Shown here: positions 48,331-59,310 of the stretch, in pieces
Position numbering within the stretch: the stretch's first letter is position 1
Layout: every line of letters starts with the position of its first letter
Origin: Daucus carota subsp. sativus
Lineage: Eukaryota > Streptophyta > Magnoliopsida > Apiales > Apiaceae
Assembly: GCF_001625215.2 (NCBI RefSeq)
Contig: NC_030385.2
Location: 3,093,135-3,157,134, forward strand
DNA: 64,000 nt
Direction of reading: 5' to 3'
Program-made: the position numbers and the translations under genes
Notes under the pieces: model-generated
What the model saw: the letters and a program-made list of their open reading frames with translations, nothing else
Told to the model about the DNA's origin: nothing
Databases searched by the model: none

Positions 48331-48822
48331 AGTGACAGTGAGGACTAGGGGTGTATACGGTTCGGGTTGGTCGGTTTACCGGAATTTAACAACCCAACCC
48401 AATTAAATCGAGTTTTCAAAATTTCAAACCAACTCGAACCGTGTAAACCTTAAAACCAAACCAATTTGTAATGTTTCGGTTTGGATCGGTTAGTCAGTTT
48501 ATTAAATATATAATTAAAAAAATTAAACAGATGCTCAACTCTCCAATGCATACCAGATTAAGTAAAATCAGATCAGACCACTCGGTAAAACTAAAACATG
48601 TACTGATAGTATATTAAATATTTCATAATAAATTCTCTGAGGTATACAGGTTAAGAAACTTTATCTTTGGAAACAAAGCAGAAGATATACACTTGGTGAA
48701 CAATAATCATATATTTGCAACACTAATCACTAATTTAGACAGCAGAATATATTTAAAATATATTCGGGGTGCTGGGCTATGCATATATATATATATATAT
48801 CTGTGTGTGTGTAATATTTAAA

Positions 48823-49672
48823 GGGATAATTAATTCAAACGTCCTTGAACTATATGTTGTTTATGGTCGAGGTCCCTATCCTATTTTTCTCAATATTACG
48901 ATCCTTATACTTTCAAACTTTTCTGATTCGTATTCTTCCGTTAAAAATAAACTAACAGACGTTAGTCAATGCTTACGTGGCAGATAAAAAAAATAAAATT
49001 TAAAAATTTAAAATCTGAGCTATAATCGTTTAAAACCAATTTTCAATTAAAGTTAAAAATAAAACATCCACACTTTATGATCGCTAAGTTAGGGTTTTGA
49101 TGGCGGTAGCTGCGTTGAGGTCACACAAGCAGATGGTCTTGTCGTCGGAGTTGGTGAGAGGAAGCGTTGTCGGGGGAGAAGGCGAGATCGGAGATGCCGA
49201 GGTCGTGGCCGGAGAAGTCTTGGATTAGGGCTCTGGTGTGTGGGGACCATGTCTTGGCGGTTTTGTCGGCGGATGAGGTGCCGAGAAGGGCGCTGTCGTC
49301 AGAGAATTTGACAGCGGAGATGGCGCGCTTGTGGGCGGTGAGAGTGTGTGGGAGAGTGTAGGGCTTTATTGTGGGTTCCCCAAGTATTGCCATGATTTTG
49401 TGATGTGGAGGTGGAAATCTCAGCTTAGCGATCTAGGGAGCAATACGAGAGCTTAGCGATTGTAAAATGTAGATAACAACTCACATTTTATTTTATTTTA
49501 ATTTTTTTTATCTGCCACGTAAGCATTGACTAACGTCTGTTAGTTGATTTTTAACGGAAGGATGCGAATCAGAAAAGTTTGAAAATTTAAGGATTGCAAT
49601 ATTGAGAAAAATAGGATAGGGACCTACACAATAAACAGCCTATAGTTCAAGGATGTTTGAATTAATTATCCC
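48823..49672. mobile_element. Pack-MULE (850 bp) carrying a WDR5-like gene fragment
   Basis: TIRs of about 170 bp (GGGATAATTAATTCAAAC at both ends, roughly 90 percent alike) are flanked by a perfect 9-bp target duplication ATATTTAAA (48814-48822 and 49673-49681). This is diagnostic of Mutator-like elements. Between the TIRs lies GC-richer sequence encoding WD40 repeats and no transposase, which is the definition of a Pack-MULE. It is inserted within the hAT element. Confidence 0.92.
49079..49393 (-). pseudogene. WDR5-like WD40-repeat fragment captured by the Pack-MULE
   Basis: From ATG at 49393 the frame reads two WD40 repeat units: TLTAHKRAISAVKFSDDSAL with SADKTAKTWSP, then GHDLGISDLAFSPDN. 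The frame then breaks; in another frame a third unit continues as TNSDDKTICLCDL. The order and wording match the N-terminal repeats of plant WDR5a-type proteins, the WD40 scaffold of COMPASS-like H3K4 methyltransferases. The frameshift and loss of the remaining repeats make it a pseudogene fragment. It is conspicuously GC-richer than its surroundings, which fits recent capture of a coding exon. Confidence 0.75.
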
Positions 49673-49872
49673 ATATTTAAAATATTTTATTTTTTATTCG
49701 GGTCGGTTTAGTTCAGCCCAAAAAAACTAAAATCCATAACCAACCCAATTAAATCGGGTTTATGTTTTTTTAAACCAAATACATATCGAGTTAAGAAAAT
49801 TCGGGTTGGTTCGGTCGAAAAGTGATCGGTTCGGATTGGTTTTATCAAACCGTGTACACCCGTAGTGAGGAC

Positions 49873-50229
49873 TATTTTTCTAAACAGTGACATTTGGGAC
49901 ATTATGCATATTTGCCGAGATTCCATTATTACTGGGCGGTAGCATTTTTTATATGCATAGCTGATGCTAAATGAGCCAACAATGCTTCTCATAGAAGTGT
50001 TATTCTCTCATAGTGATAAAAAGAACACTCCCCTGATTCGTTACAACACTAAATTCTTGCAAATTCCCTTGTGCTGAAAATCCTCCTGTCTTAACATTTT
50101 CTTTGGTTCATGTAGATAAATCTGCCCAATGAAGGCCTAGAGGAAACAGAATAAACTCTACTCCGAAAAATAGATTACAAAGGGAATCTTAAAATTAGCA
50201 GCTATGTCACCTAAACATCTCTCCTCAAT
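49873..50229. other. 3' flank of the REF6 homolog
   Basis: Non-coding. It includes the resumed palindromic-repeat element and the presumed 3' untranslated region and polyadenylation region of the minus-strand gene. No specific signal is assigned. Confidence 0.5.
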
Positions 50230-53200
50230 TTACTTGTTTGCCTTCTTTGTTGTCTTGGTTGAGTGCCCCGTCTTCCGTTTGTGACGACTGAAATCTGAAA
50301 CAAACCGGAATGTCTGACCACAGCCATCCTCATTGCAGATATATGGTCGTACACCGGTATGAACTCTGATGTGTTCTGTTCGCGCCCAAGCCCATTTGAA
50401 CGTCATTTTGCAGCCTTTCCAGGGACATTGTAGAGGGCGGTCATCTACGTGGACTCGCCTATGCTGCACCAGATACTTGTGTGAAAAGAATTTCTTCCCG
50501 CATCCTTTAACTGGGCAGATGTTCCGTTTATGCTGCATTAATTCTTGCTTGGAGCTAAAACTCATGCTGCACCCATCAATCTCACATGCATACTCTGCTT
50601 CCTCGTCACTCAGGTTCTTGTTGCTATTGCCAGTGTTCTTGTTGCTACTGCTTGTATTTTTGTTGCTACTGTCTGTGACCTTGTTTCTACTGCCTCTGTT
50701 CTTGTTGCTATTGCAAACTGAAGCTTTAATTTTTGGTCCTTTCTTTCCTTCTGTATTGCTCCTTTGCTTCTTTGTGACAGACTTTACTTCAACTAGTTTG
50801 GCTCTGTTCTCCGCAGGTGTTTGTGAGGTCTCTTCAGTATTACTAGTTTGCTTCTTTGTGACAGATTTTGCTTCAACTAGTTTAACTCTGTTCTCTGTTG
50901 GTGTCTTTTCCTTATTGCTCATTTGCTTCTTTGTGACAGATTTTGCTTCAACTAGTTTGCCTCTGTTCTCTGTAGTGGTCCCATCCGTATTGCTCCTCTT
51001 CTTCTTTGTGACAGATTTTGCTTCGACTGGTTTCGCTCTGTTCTCTGTAGTTGTCTGTGAGGTCTCTCCCATATTGCTTGTTCGCTTCTTTGTGACAGAT
51101 TTTGCTTTTACTAGTTTTGCTCTGTTCTCAGGAGGTGGCTGTGAGGTCCTTTTCCTCAATCTTGTGCTAGGTCCCCCTTCCAGAAATTCCATATGCAAGG
51201 TGGATTCTTTTGTTTCCTGCTCGCAGTTGTCCATATGATGAGGAGTCTCTTTGATTTCCTTTTTTGTTTTATTTCTAAAATTTCTCTTATATTGTCGAAT
51301 GACTTTCTCGTCTGGTGCATCATCGAGTACTCTGGCTGGTTCTTCTATTTTAAGGGACTTGGCTCTTGAGGCTGATCTAATTTCAGTATTACTCTTTCTC
51401 TTTCTCTCAACCTTGCTACTTACAGAGGCTGTATCCATTTTGTGGATTTTTGATGGTTTTTCAAGGTTGACACTAGGCTTTGGATGCTCAGGTGCTGGTA
51501 AAGCCAAAAAACATGTCTCCTTTTCTCGTTCATCATCTCTTCCAGCTAGCAAAGCATGAACTTGATTTGACATCCATACTTTCCCGCACCACTTCCCAGC
51601 AACAACAATTTTTTTCTGTCTGCCTGACCCTTTACCATATAGCTTTTCTGCTGGATCATTATCTGAAGAACTGCACCCGAATGCACCATATATAACTGAA
51701 TTGTACGGCATCTGCTGATTGTAAAGAGGGGAGCGGCTCAGGTTGGCACTGTAAAAGAGATTCATATCCAATTTCACAGCCCAGTCTCCATTCCCATGAA
51801 TAGACTCTTCACTATGTAGAGCTGACTTTACCTTTTCCTTTTCATCTTCAGTGGCCTGTCTGAAGGTGATGTCATTCCCAATATGATTTGATCCCAGTTC
51901 ATCTGCCATCAGTTTTGCTTCAGCCTGGTACTTGGGATAGTCTGCACAATTTTATCCAATGCATTGCTAAATAATTTTAAAGAAAAAAAAAATAGTAGCA
52001 CCACCACTGTAATCTATTTCGCAAAACAAGTTACCTTACTTCAATATTCCGCACACAATAAACTAGTTCTTAATAATTTAAGAAACACATGACTGATAAT
52101 CATCTTACAATTAACTAGCCTTCATCATCAACACAAACATCAACTACCATCACCAAGTATTATCTCCTGCCATTAATGTTCTCATCAAGTTCTATTAGTA
52201 AGGTTTTACTATTGATCTTACAACTCAGATGTATTTACAAGCTGGACATGGCTAGAGTTTATTCTGACCTAAACTCTTAATTTTGAGTCCGAAGAATGTC
52301 AATCACTTCAAGCTAAAGTGATTCTTTAGGTTGCAACTTACAGCAACTCTTAGATTACAACTTATAGGAATGACCCTTTCTAACGCATTATTCTATGCTA
52401 GCTGTATAGTCAACTCGAAGATCTTAAGGTTAAAACTGGAGGAGATCCCAGCCTATGATATAAGATAAAAGATGCAATTTGCCTACGGTGCTGCCAAGAG
52501 CAAATAACAAGCCACTAAAAGGATGGACTAAAATTCTACTTCTGCAAGTGCTTATGCCCTGTATTATACAGTAATGTTTCTCTGGTTTGCTTATCTTAAA
52601 AACATTTTTTTATACAAACGCTAGGAGACTAAGGAAAAGGCAGGTTTTATTCTACAGTATTGTAATAGGGTGGAGGGAGAATGGGAGAACCATAGGACAG
52701 GTCATATATGTATACAGCATGATAGTTGTTGCTGACAGGCTTCTTAGGCACGCACCTGGATGACAAAGGAGCAACAAATGCACTCCACCAACTGAACGCA
52801 GTTTCTGCTCGATCTCCGCAGCATGCTGAAGGCAGAAGACATGGTATCTAGAAGAGTCTTCATCAGCTCTTGAAGCAAATGACATAGTTCTTTTGTCAAT
52901 TGGCCTTGGGTCACTGCCACACGATCGTTCAGTAGTATGTGCCAAATGGGAGGATCCCCCTTTGAAACTGTCTGCCATCAATGAAGGATTATTAGTTTGG
53001 AATCCAAAAGAACAATTAGAAGTTTGATAGCATCTATCTTCAAGATCAGATCTTGCATGCCCATGCTCCTCGTAAGAATCAATGACTTGACGGGGATCTT
53101 CATCCTCACAAGAATGCAATGGGAAAGAAATAAAACGACCACTTGGTCCACTGTAATGAGCATGACATGGAGATCCACTATCATCACTATCAAGACTATT

Positions 53201-56200
53201 TACAGCAGAAAAGTTACTGAATTCGGTTTTGTTGGCATTCACAGGAGCTTCACACTGATCATCAGAATCAGAATCAGAAGAGTCGCCATAAGTTAAAGCT
53301 AAAAGACCCAAGGAAGAATTGCCTATGTGCGTTTCAGCATAAGCATTCATTCCTCCAGTTCCATTGGTTGTCTCTATATAACCTTCTTCAACAGATTCTC
53401 TTGGTACATCTACCAAACCATTACGGCTTTTCTTTGTCATCCATCCTGTTTACAGAAATCGAAGACAACTCAAATCCATTAATCACAAGTAGATATCTAC
53501 AGAATGCTTAAAATATATTTAAATTAAGAGCTATTGTGTCTCCATATTGCTAGGTCAAAAAAGTTCAGTTTTCTTCTTTTTTGAAATTATCTTGTAATCT
53601 AAATGGTCCATAACATGCCACATAAAGTTAGCAATAAAAATGAACATGAGGTAGATTGCATCAAGGTGTTGTGAAATAATAACTCAGAGGAAGTGACCAT
53701 GGTATTGGTTACAGTAAGAGAAAAACACAAGAGTAAGATCTCAACACACACACACACACACACATATATATAAATATATTGGAATAGATGGTAAGAAGTT
53801 CTTACCTAAACCAGTACTCAGCTCAGCAGTTTCTGCATTCCCATCTAAAAGCGTTAAGCACTTACTATCTACTTTAGAGCCATTGCCCCACTCTGTAAAA
53901 TTGGTACAATTACTTGACTTGAGGTAGCGAGCAGCCACGTCTCTAGGTTTTACAATCGCAATACAAGCAAAGCATAGAATACCACAAGTGACACAAGAGA
54001 AAAGTCCTTTGTTAGGCAGTCGGTCACATTGAGCACGTCTTTCTCCTTCAGTGTCTGTGCTCTCATTTTCATATAATGATTCGCATGATTCACCGTTGCT
54101 TCCACTAAAAAAGGGGAGCCTGTTTTCACCACTCGATTTAGGGAACTTACCTTTCATTGAATAAGGCCCCTTGGACCGCTTCTTTCTGTCTAGCTTTATG
54201 TCGTTAAGAACCCTCATCTTACGATCTGTACTACATAACCCTAGGGACAGATCTGAATTGGCTTTGATTAGATATCCAGCACGTGATTGTGTTTGAATGA
54301 AATCTCGGGGAAGAAGTACAATAGGAGATCCTTTGCCAAGGGTATTAAGTAGTTCAATGTTCTCCATGACATCATGCACAAATAGCTCCTTCACCAGGGT
54401 TTCCCCTTCACCTTTCTTCTTGTCCTTTAATCTAGAACTTCGTGGCTCAGGAACTGTGGTCATGGGTACTCTGGGAAAGAAATATCAAGGTACAACTTAG
54501 CAATGCTGGTAGGACATAGAAAATAAATCTGCAGACTCGAATCTACCCCCTACACAGCATGTTGGATGGCTAAACGTTGCATTTAGTCATCTTATAAAAA
54601 AGGTCAAAGACTAAAAAATCTTCTTTACATTGGATAAAATTTATATTATTAACAAACTCTTTGCAAGAAAAATGGCTTTCCTACCTTTTATCTCAATTTG
54701 TGAATTGTTACTTAATGTAGATTATATTCCACAATATAATCTTCAATACTTAACTTGGTACTGGAAAATTTTGACAAAAAGAAATACAGTACAAAGCAAT
54801 ATACAATTACCACCTTGTAGACAATGACAGGGCGAGATCATATAGCAACTGGTGGTGGGAAACCATGGGAGGGGAATTTACTGAAGCACGACGAATTGCG
54901 GCATCTCTTGCAAGTCTAACCCATTCAGGAGTAGCAATATTAGAAGCCTCCCCACAATTGAACCCTGTAGATCATTTGTCAATAGATATTTATAACACAC
55001 CAAGGCCAATGCAAGTGCAAAGGAGTCCTACCGTGACTAAATCCCGAGTGATAAGCTCTTGGGAAAGTAACAACAAATTCTCCAGCATTCTGTACCAATC
55101 TGATTTTAAAGAGGTTCAAAGGCAAAAACAAAGATGTGCACAAGTCAGAAGAATACACAATACAAATATGAAGAACAGTCTTGAACAGCCATACTCTGTA
55201 TATACTATATAACGAGATGCATTAAAAAACCTAAATGATATGTAAAGAAACTATCTTGCAGTTCACTTGAATCGTTTTTACTTTAATCTTCTACATTTAC
55301 ATCAAAAGAAGATATTACCAGCTCTGTTCTGAGAAAAGATTCAGTCTGCAGAAGCTAGAAAAGAATTTTAAAAAACAGTACTTTACAGCAAATGGATATA
55401 TCACCTGCAACATGGAACTCCGGCTTTCACCAGTACTTCTGGAGACATGACAGTGGTCTTCTCACCAAGGGTTGCAAAAGTTACTGAAATGATATATTAT
55501 ATTTCATCATCAAATATGTGTTGCATCAAGAACAAAAAATAGCGGTAATGTACCACATTTAAGTTTACAACAAGATTCAGCCTGCAAAGGATCCATGCCT
55601 AATCAATCATCCTAAAGAAAATTAGCTGTAAAGCCCAGGCGAACATTTTAAATCAATTTCGAACTTCAAACAAAGAGTCCTCCGAATTTTGAGATAATTG
55701 AAATGTGTCAGTACTACATGCCCAAAGTCCATGATGGACCATTAAAGCTTATCCAAATGCTTATTATTGAACCCCTGCAGCCTTGATTATTAATGTTTAT
55801 TCATATATTTAACTAAAATTATAGCCGTCTTTCAATTTCAACAGGTGTTAAATGCAGTGAATCTAAATGACAGCAGTAGTAGCTACAGAAAATCAAACAT
55901 AAGAACATCTTATCATACACAAAGGATGGACAATAAACTATAGCAATTCACTCAAAACATTGGATAAAAAAACCATAGCCCAAAACAGGGTAAATTAAAA
56001 AAGCAAATTTACTTTGCATCAGAGTGTATCAACTTACCGATGGGATTGATCTCTCCTCCATACCCATGGACCTTTATGACATCCTCAAAAGCAACTGCAG
56101 CTTCCCTTGGCACCCCGTACCACGTCTTCCCAGCTCCCATATGCATATAATTCAAACTATGCAAATCATGATCTTCCACATGCCAAGCGAACCAACTAAA

Positions 56201-56902
56201 CATCATAGCCAAATACACCATAGGTGATGTGACACCCGGTATCTCCTCCTTCATAAACTTCAACAATGAACCATCCGACCTCGACACTCCCCTCATATTC
56301 CACGGAGTTTCCCCCACAGTCAAACCCTCCCCTGCGACTCTCTTCTTCCCACTCAACGGCACAAATGCCGATCCAGGCATATCATTTGCATACTCAACCG
56401 AAAAGGGTTTATCCAGAGTAGCCTTCCAATACAATGTCTCAACTTCCAAAGGCGATAACGCCTTTTTCGCAACCCTCTTCAAATAACCCTTCTCAAACAA
56501 CTTGGCCTTGGCCTCGAATTCTGGAACAGTATAAGTCTCACCACTCTGCCACACAGGCTTCTTAACAGGCCTCTGTTTCCTAGGGCAAAACCCCACTTGT
56601 TGCTGCCTAGTAGTAAATGTAGGGCTAAAATTACCAGACCTAGCTAAAAGTGACTTGTTAAGATTAGAAATCGTATCCTTTTTACTGGGCTGTGAAACAG
56701 GGGGGATAATTTTACAAATACCATATTTCGAAGCCTCCTTCTCAATTTTATGAATAAAAGCAATTGGATCTTGAAACTCAGCTAGGGTTGGATGATATTC
56801 AGGAGCTAAAGGTAGGGTTTTTAGCCAAGAAAATACCTCAATTGAGTTCTTGTTAATCCCACTCTTCCCCTCTGCTTTCTTCACTCTTGCTGATGATGCC
56901 AT
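50230..56902 (-). CDS. REF6: REF6-type JmjC histone H3K27 demethylase (7 exons, 1409 aa predicted)
   Basis: Exons: 56902-56038, 55483-55405, 55099-55032, 54964-54814, 54470-53806, 53445-52756, 51941-50230; all GT-AG and frame-consistent to the stop. JmjN is at about residues 34-68. JmjC carries the Fe(II)-binding His241/Glu243 (HVED) and the distal His near 337 (YHSGFSH). A Lys in the GAGKTWYG stretch is also conserved. Exon 5 has a C-x2-C pair (FSCVTCGIL) found in REF6 relatives. The last ~120 residues hold four C2H2-type fingers, including CPWKGCKMTFKWAW, which in REF6 read DNA. Length is close to Arabidopsis REF6 (about 1360). Known role of the family: nuclear removal of H3K27 methylation, flowering and development. 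Residues of about 1107-1238 form a Lys-rich tandem repeat I do not know from other members. Intron 6 carries a segment repeated at 46406. Confidence 0.95.
50745..51140 (-). repeat. Coding minisatellite in REF6 exon 7 (five ~24-residue units)
   Basis: Five head-to-tail units share the core ENRAKLVEAKSVTKKQ followed by SNTEE-like spacers, with small length changes in multiples of three. The peptide is very basic and probably disordered. It is followed by a short NSNKN/SSNKN repeat at about 50620-50700, just before the C2H2 fingers. Confidence 0.88.
52074..52443 (+). repeat. Intron-6 segment with an inverted copy at 46406-46772
   Basis: It lies wholly inside REF6 intron 6 (51942-52755). Neither end shows terminal repeats. 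Confidence 0.8.
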
Positions 56903-57053
56903 TGAGCACTTACCACATATACATACAACAATCCTATATGTATATGTGAGATCTGTTTCAGGGCCAATTAGAGTGACATTGAGAGAGGGAGAGAGAGAGA
57001 GAGAGAGATTAGGGATTTTGGGAGATGGGGATTTTGTATATATAAAATATACT

Positions 57054-57105
<52 letters not shown>

Positions 57106-59310
57106 AAAATATTGAGAGAGAGAGATGGGAGAGAGATTATATTTGTTTATAAACAAGGTGGAATAAAAATTAGAGGTGGCCCTGTTTTATTAGGAGATTT
57201 TATACAGGGGATTGACTGAGGAGAGGTGTTTTGGGGCAGAGGAGTTGAGGGGGTTTCTGTGTGTTGTTATTTCAGTGGGCTTGGACAAAATGTTCTGAGC
57301 ATGAATATCGTATCGCTGGTTTTTTACTTTTTTATTCCGCTTTTGCCCTTGTGCTTTTTGGGGTTCTTTCTCTATGTTTGAGGATGAGGATAGTAATGAT
57401 TATTACCTGTGCAGGTGACAGTTGGGGAAGTTTGTGTGTTTTTGCTATTTTGGCACTGTGGTTTTGATAGTTCTCATTGCTTGTACAGTATATTGAGAAT
57501 TGTAAATACTTATTCGGCATTCAACTCATCTCGCCTCGGATACGATCTTTAACGTTTTTATAAGATATCTGTGATTCTTATCTATTTGTATGTTTCATTC
57601 GATCGAAAATCAAGAATTATTTTTGAATTGAGAATCGTAACTAATTAATCAGCATTCAACTCATCTCGACTGTTCCCGATACGATCTTTGGTATATTCGG
57701 ATCGAAAATTAAGAATTAATTTTGAATTCGAGGAACATGAAATTTTCATTTGAATTTTAATCAATCTTATGCAATAAACAATTATCAAAAGAGAATAGTT
57801 AGAACGTTTCAATCTCAAATTACTGTTTATCAGTATGATATCATTGAATATATTGATATCTAGAGGTTAAATTTTGAAGCAAATCATAATAATTATGCAC
57901 TCGAATCGGAACATCAGACATCAAAATTATTTTAAAAAGACGTGACAGCTGTTCTAATATATTTTCAAATTTTTCATTATAAAATCATTCATACTTTTTT
58001 CCACCCGATAAGTAGATATAATCATCTTGTCATATTAGCTTTAAACACTCAATATTTGACAAATAAAATATATTCGAATATTAATCTTATCATTTTGGAT
58101 CGATTTAAACACTCACTTTTTCTTTATCATTCGGAAGAGCTCTTTTTTTGGACATTTGATGCGTGGAAAGAAAAATATCATACATCACTGGTAATCAGTA
58201 TCGTAAAATGTGCAAATCGGTTTCAGGGGTGGAAGGACTTTCTAGCACTTAAGCGGGTTAAAAGGCGGATTAATAATATATAATAAAATATTTAGTTATA
58301 ATATTATATTTAAAAATAAAATTATATCATGGTAAGATTTTAAATTTTTAATAAAAATATATATTTAATTTTTTAGTATAATTATGATTATATTAAAAAA
58401 AAAATAATAATTTTAAAATTATAAAATTAGCAATTCAACATCATTTTGACCGCTTAATTCGTTTAATGACCTTTTAATTCACTTAATAATCTGCTTAATT
58501 TAAAATACTTCATACAAAATCGAAACGTTTTAGTCCTCATTCCCCTGAGACGGCTGCTTAAGCAGCCGCTTTATGCGTTTTTTAGAACATAAGTTGTAAC
58601 CCCCTTTTCCCACTCATATCAATATTCAAGAAAAAAATTGTAGGCTTCCGTGTGGCCCTCTTTGAAAGTAAGAGGTGTAGGGCAAAATTAAAAATTTGAG
58701 GTGTTTTAGAGGTTTGACCACTAAAATAAGTTAATATTAGTGTTTGGTAGTTAGCGGATTGAAATAGAGGTTTGGATCCAAAACGCTAATTTTGAAAAAG
58801 TTATTTTGAGGAGTTTTTTGTATTACTGATTTTGATTTGTGTTAGAAAAAATTAATCAATCAGCTATTTATTAAACAGTTTTACGAAAAATAACTAATTC
58901 AATCTACTAGTCAAAACATCTAATTCAATTCGTTAACGACTAACCGCTATCTAACTGGCTTTCTGGTCCAACATGAGAAATCGAAGCACAAGTTGATTTA
59001 AATTATCAAAATGGTCCTCCACAAGCCCATAAGGCCATAACTCACCTACATACATCTTCCTAATGGGCCTCTTTCCAAATAAATCCAAGCTCTTACAACC
59101 CGACCCGAAACCATCACCAACTAATCACATCTCTGTTGTGGCTGTCTTTGTATACTGATAAGTTTCTCTATCTAGCTTCATCATACAAACACCATTAAAT
59201 TTCCAGACACACAAAATAAATAAAAACACACACACACACACACTTGCTTAAAAATGGTAGCTCAAAATTAATCTCGCACCTCAAAAAAAAAAAAAAAAAC
59301 CTTTACTTCA
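56903..59310. other. Intergenic region between the divergent REF6 and CBBY genes
   Basis: It is expected to hold both promoters. Near REF6 lies a GA-rich zone. A ~110-bp segment with CATTCAACTCATCTCG and TACGATCTTT is directly repeated at about 57519-57640 and 57650-57740. AT-rich sequence with AAGCGG/CCGCTT-type units lies at 58240-58570. No coding sequence was identified. Confidence 0.6.
57056..57101 (+). repeat. (GA)n tract upstream of REF6
   Basis: About 23 GA units lie ~150 bp upstream of the REF6 start, with shorter GA runs at 56985-57008 and 57113-57140. On the gene strand this is a CT tract, common in plant leaders, and GA repeats are known binding sites of BPC/GAGA-type factors. A regulatory role is inference. 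Confidence 0.85.

Larger units (their letters stand above)
46980..48337. other. Repeat-rich stretch without genes
   Basis: It holds a TA microsatellite, an element bounded by TA tracts and a palindromic tandem repeat, listed separately. No coding sequence was identified. Confidence 0.5.
48346..49864. mobile_element. hAT-type element (1,519 bp, about 660 bp without the nested Pack-MULE)
   Basis: The ends TAGGGGTGTATACGG and (inverted) TACGGGTGTACACGG form short TIRs. They are flanked by a perfect 8-bp target duplication GTGAGGAC (48338-48345 and 49865-49872). An 8-bp duplication with TAGGG-type ends fits the hAT superfamily. Subterminal parts are rich in CGGTTTGGTT-like units. No transposase is present. 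Confidence 0.85.

Noticed and set aside
48823..49672. A functional WD40 gene
   Set aside because: Only about two and a half repeats, a frame break and Mutator TIRs around it show a captured fragment.
50369..51238. 289-codon plus-strand frame opposite REF6 exon 7
   Set aside because: It is an antisense reading of the low-complexity repeat coding region, and the Leu/Phe/Ser-rich product is an artefact.
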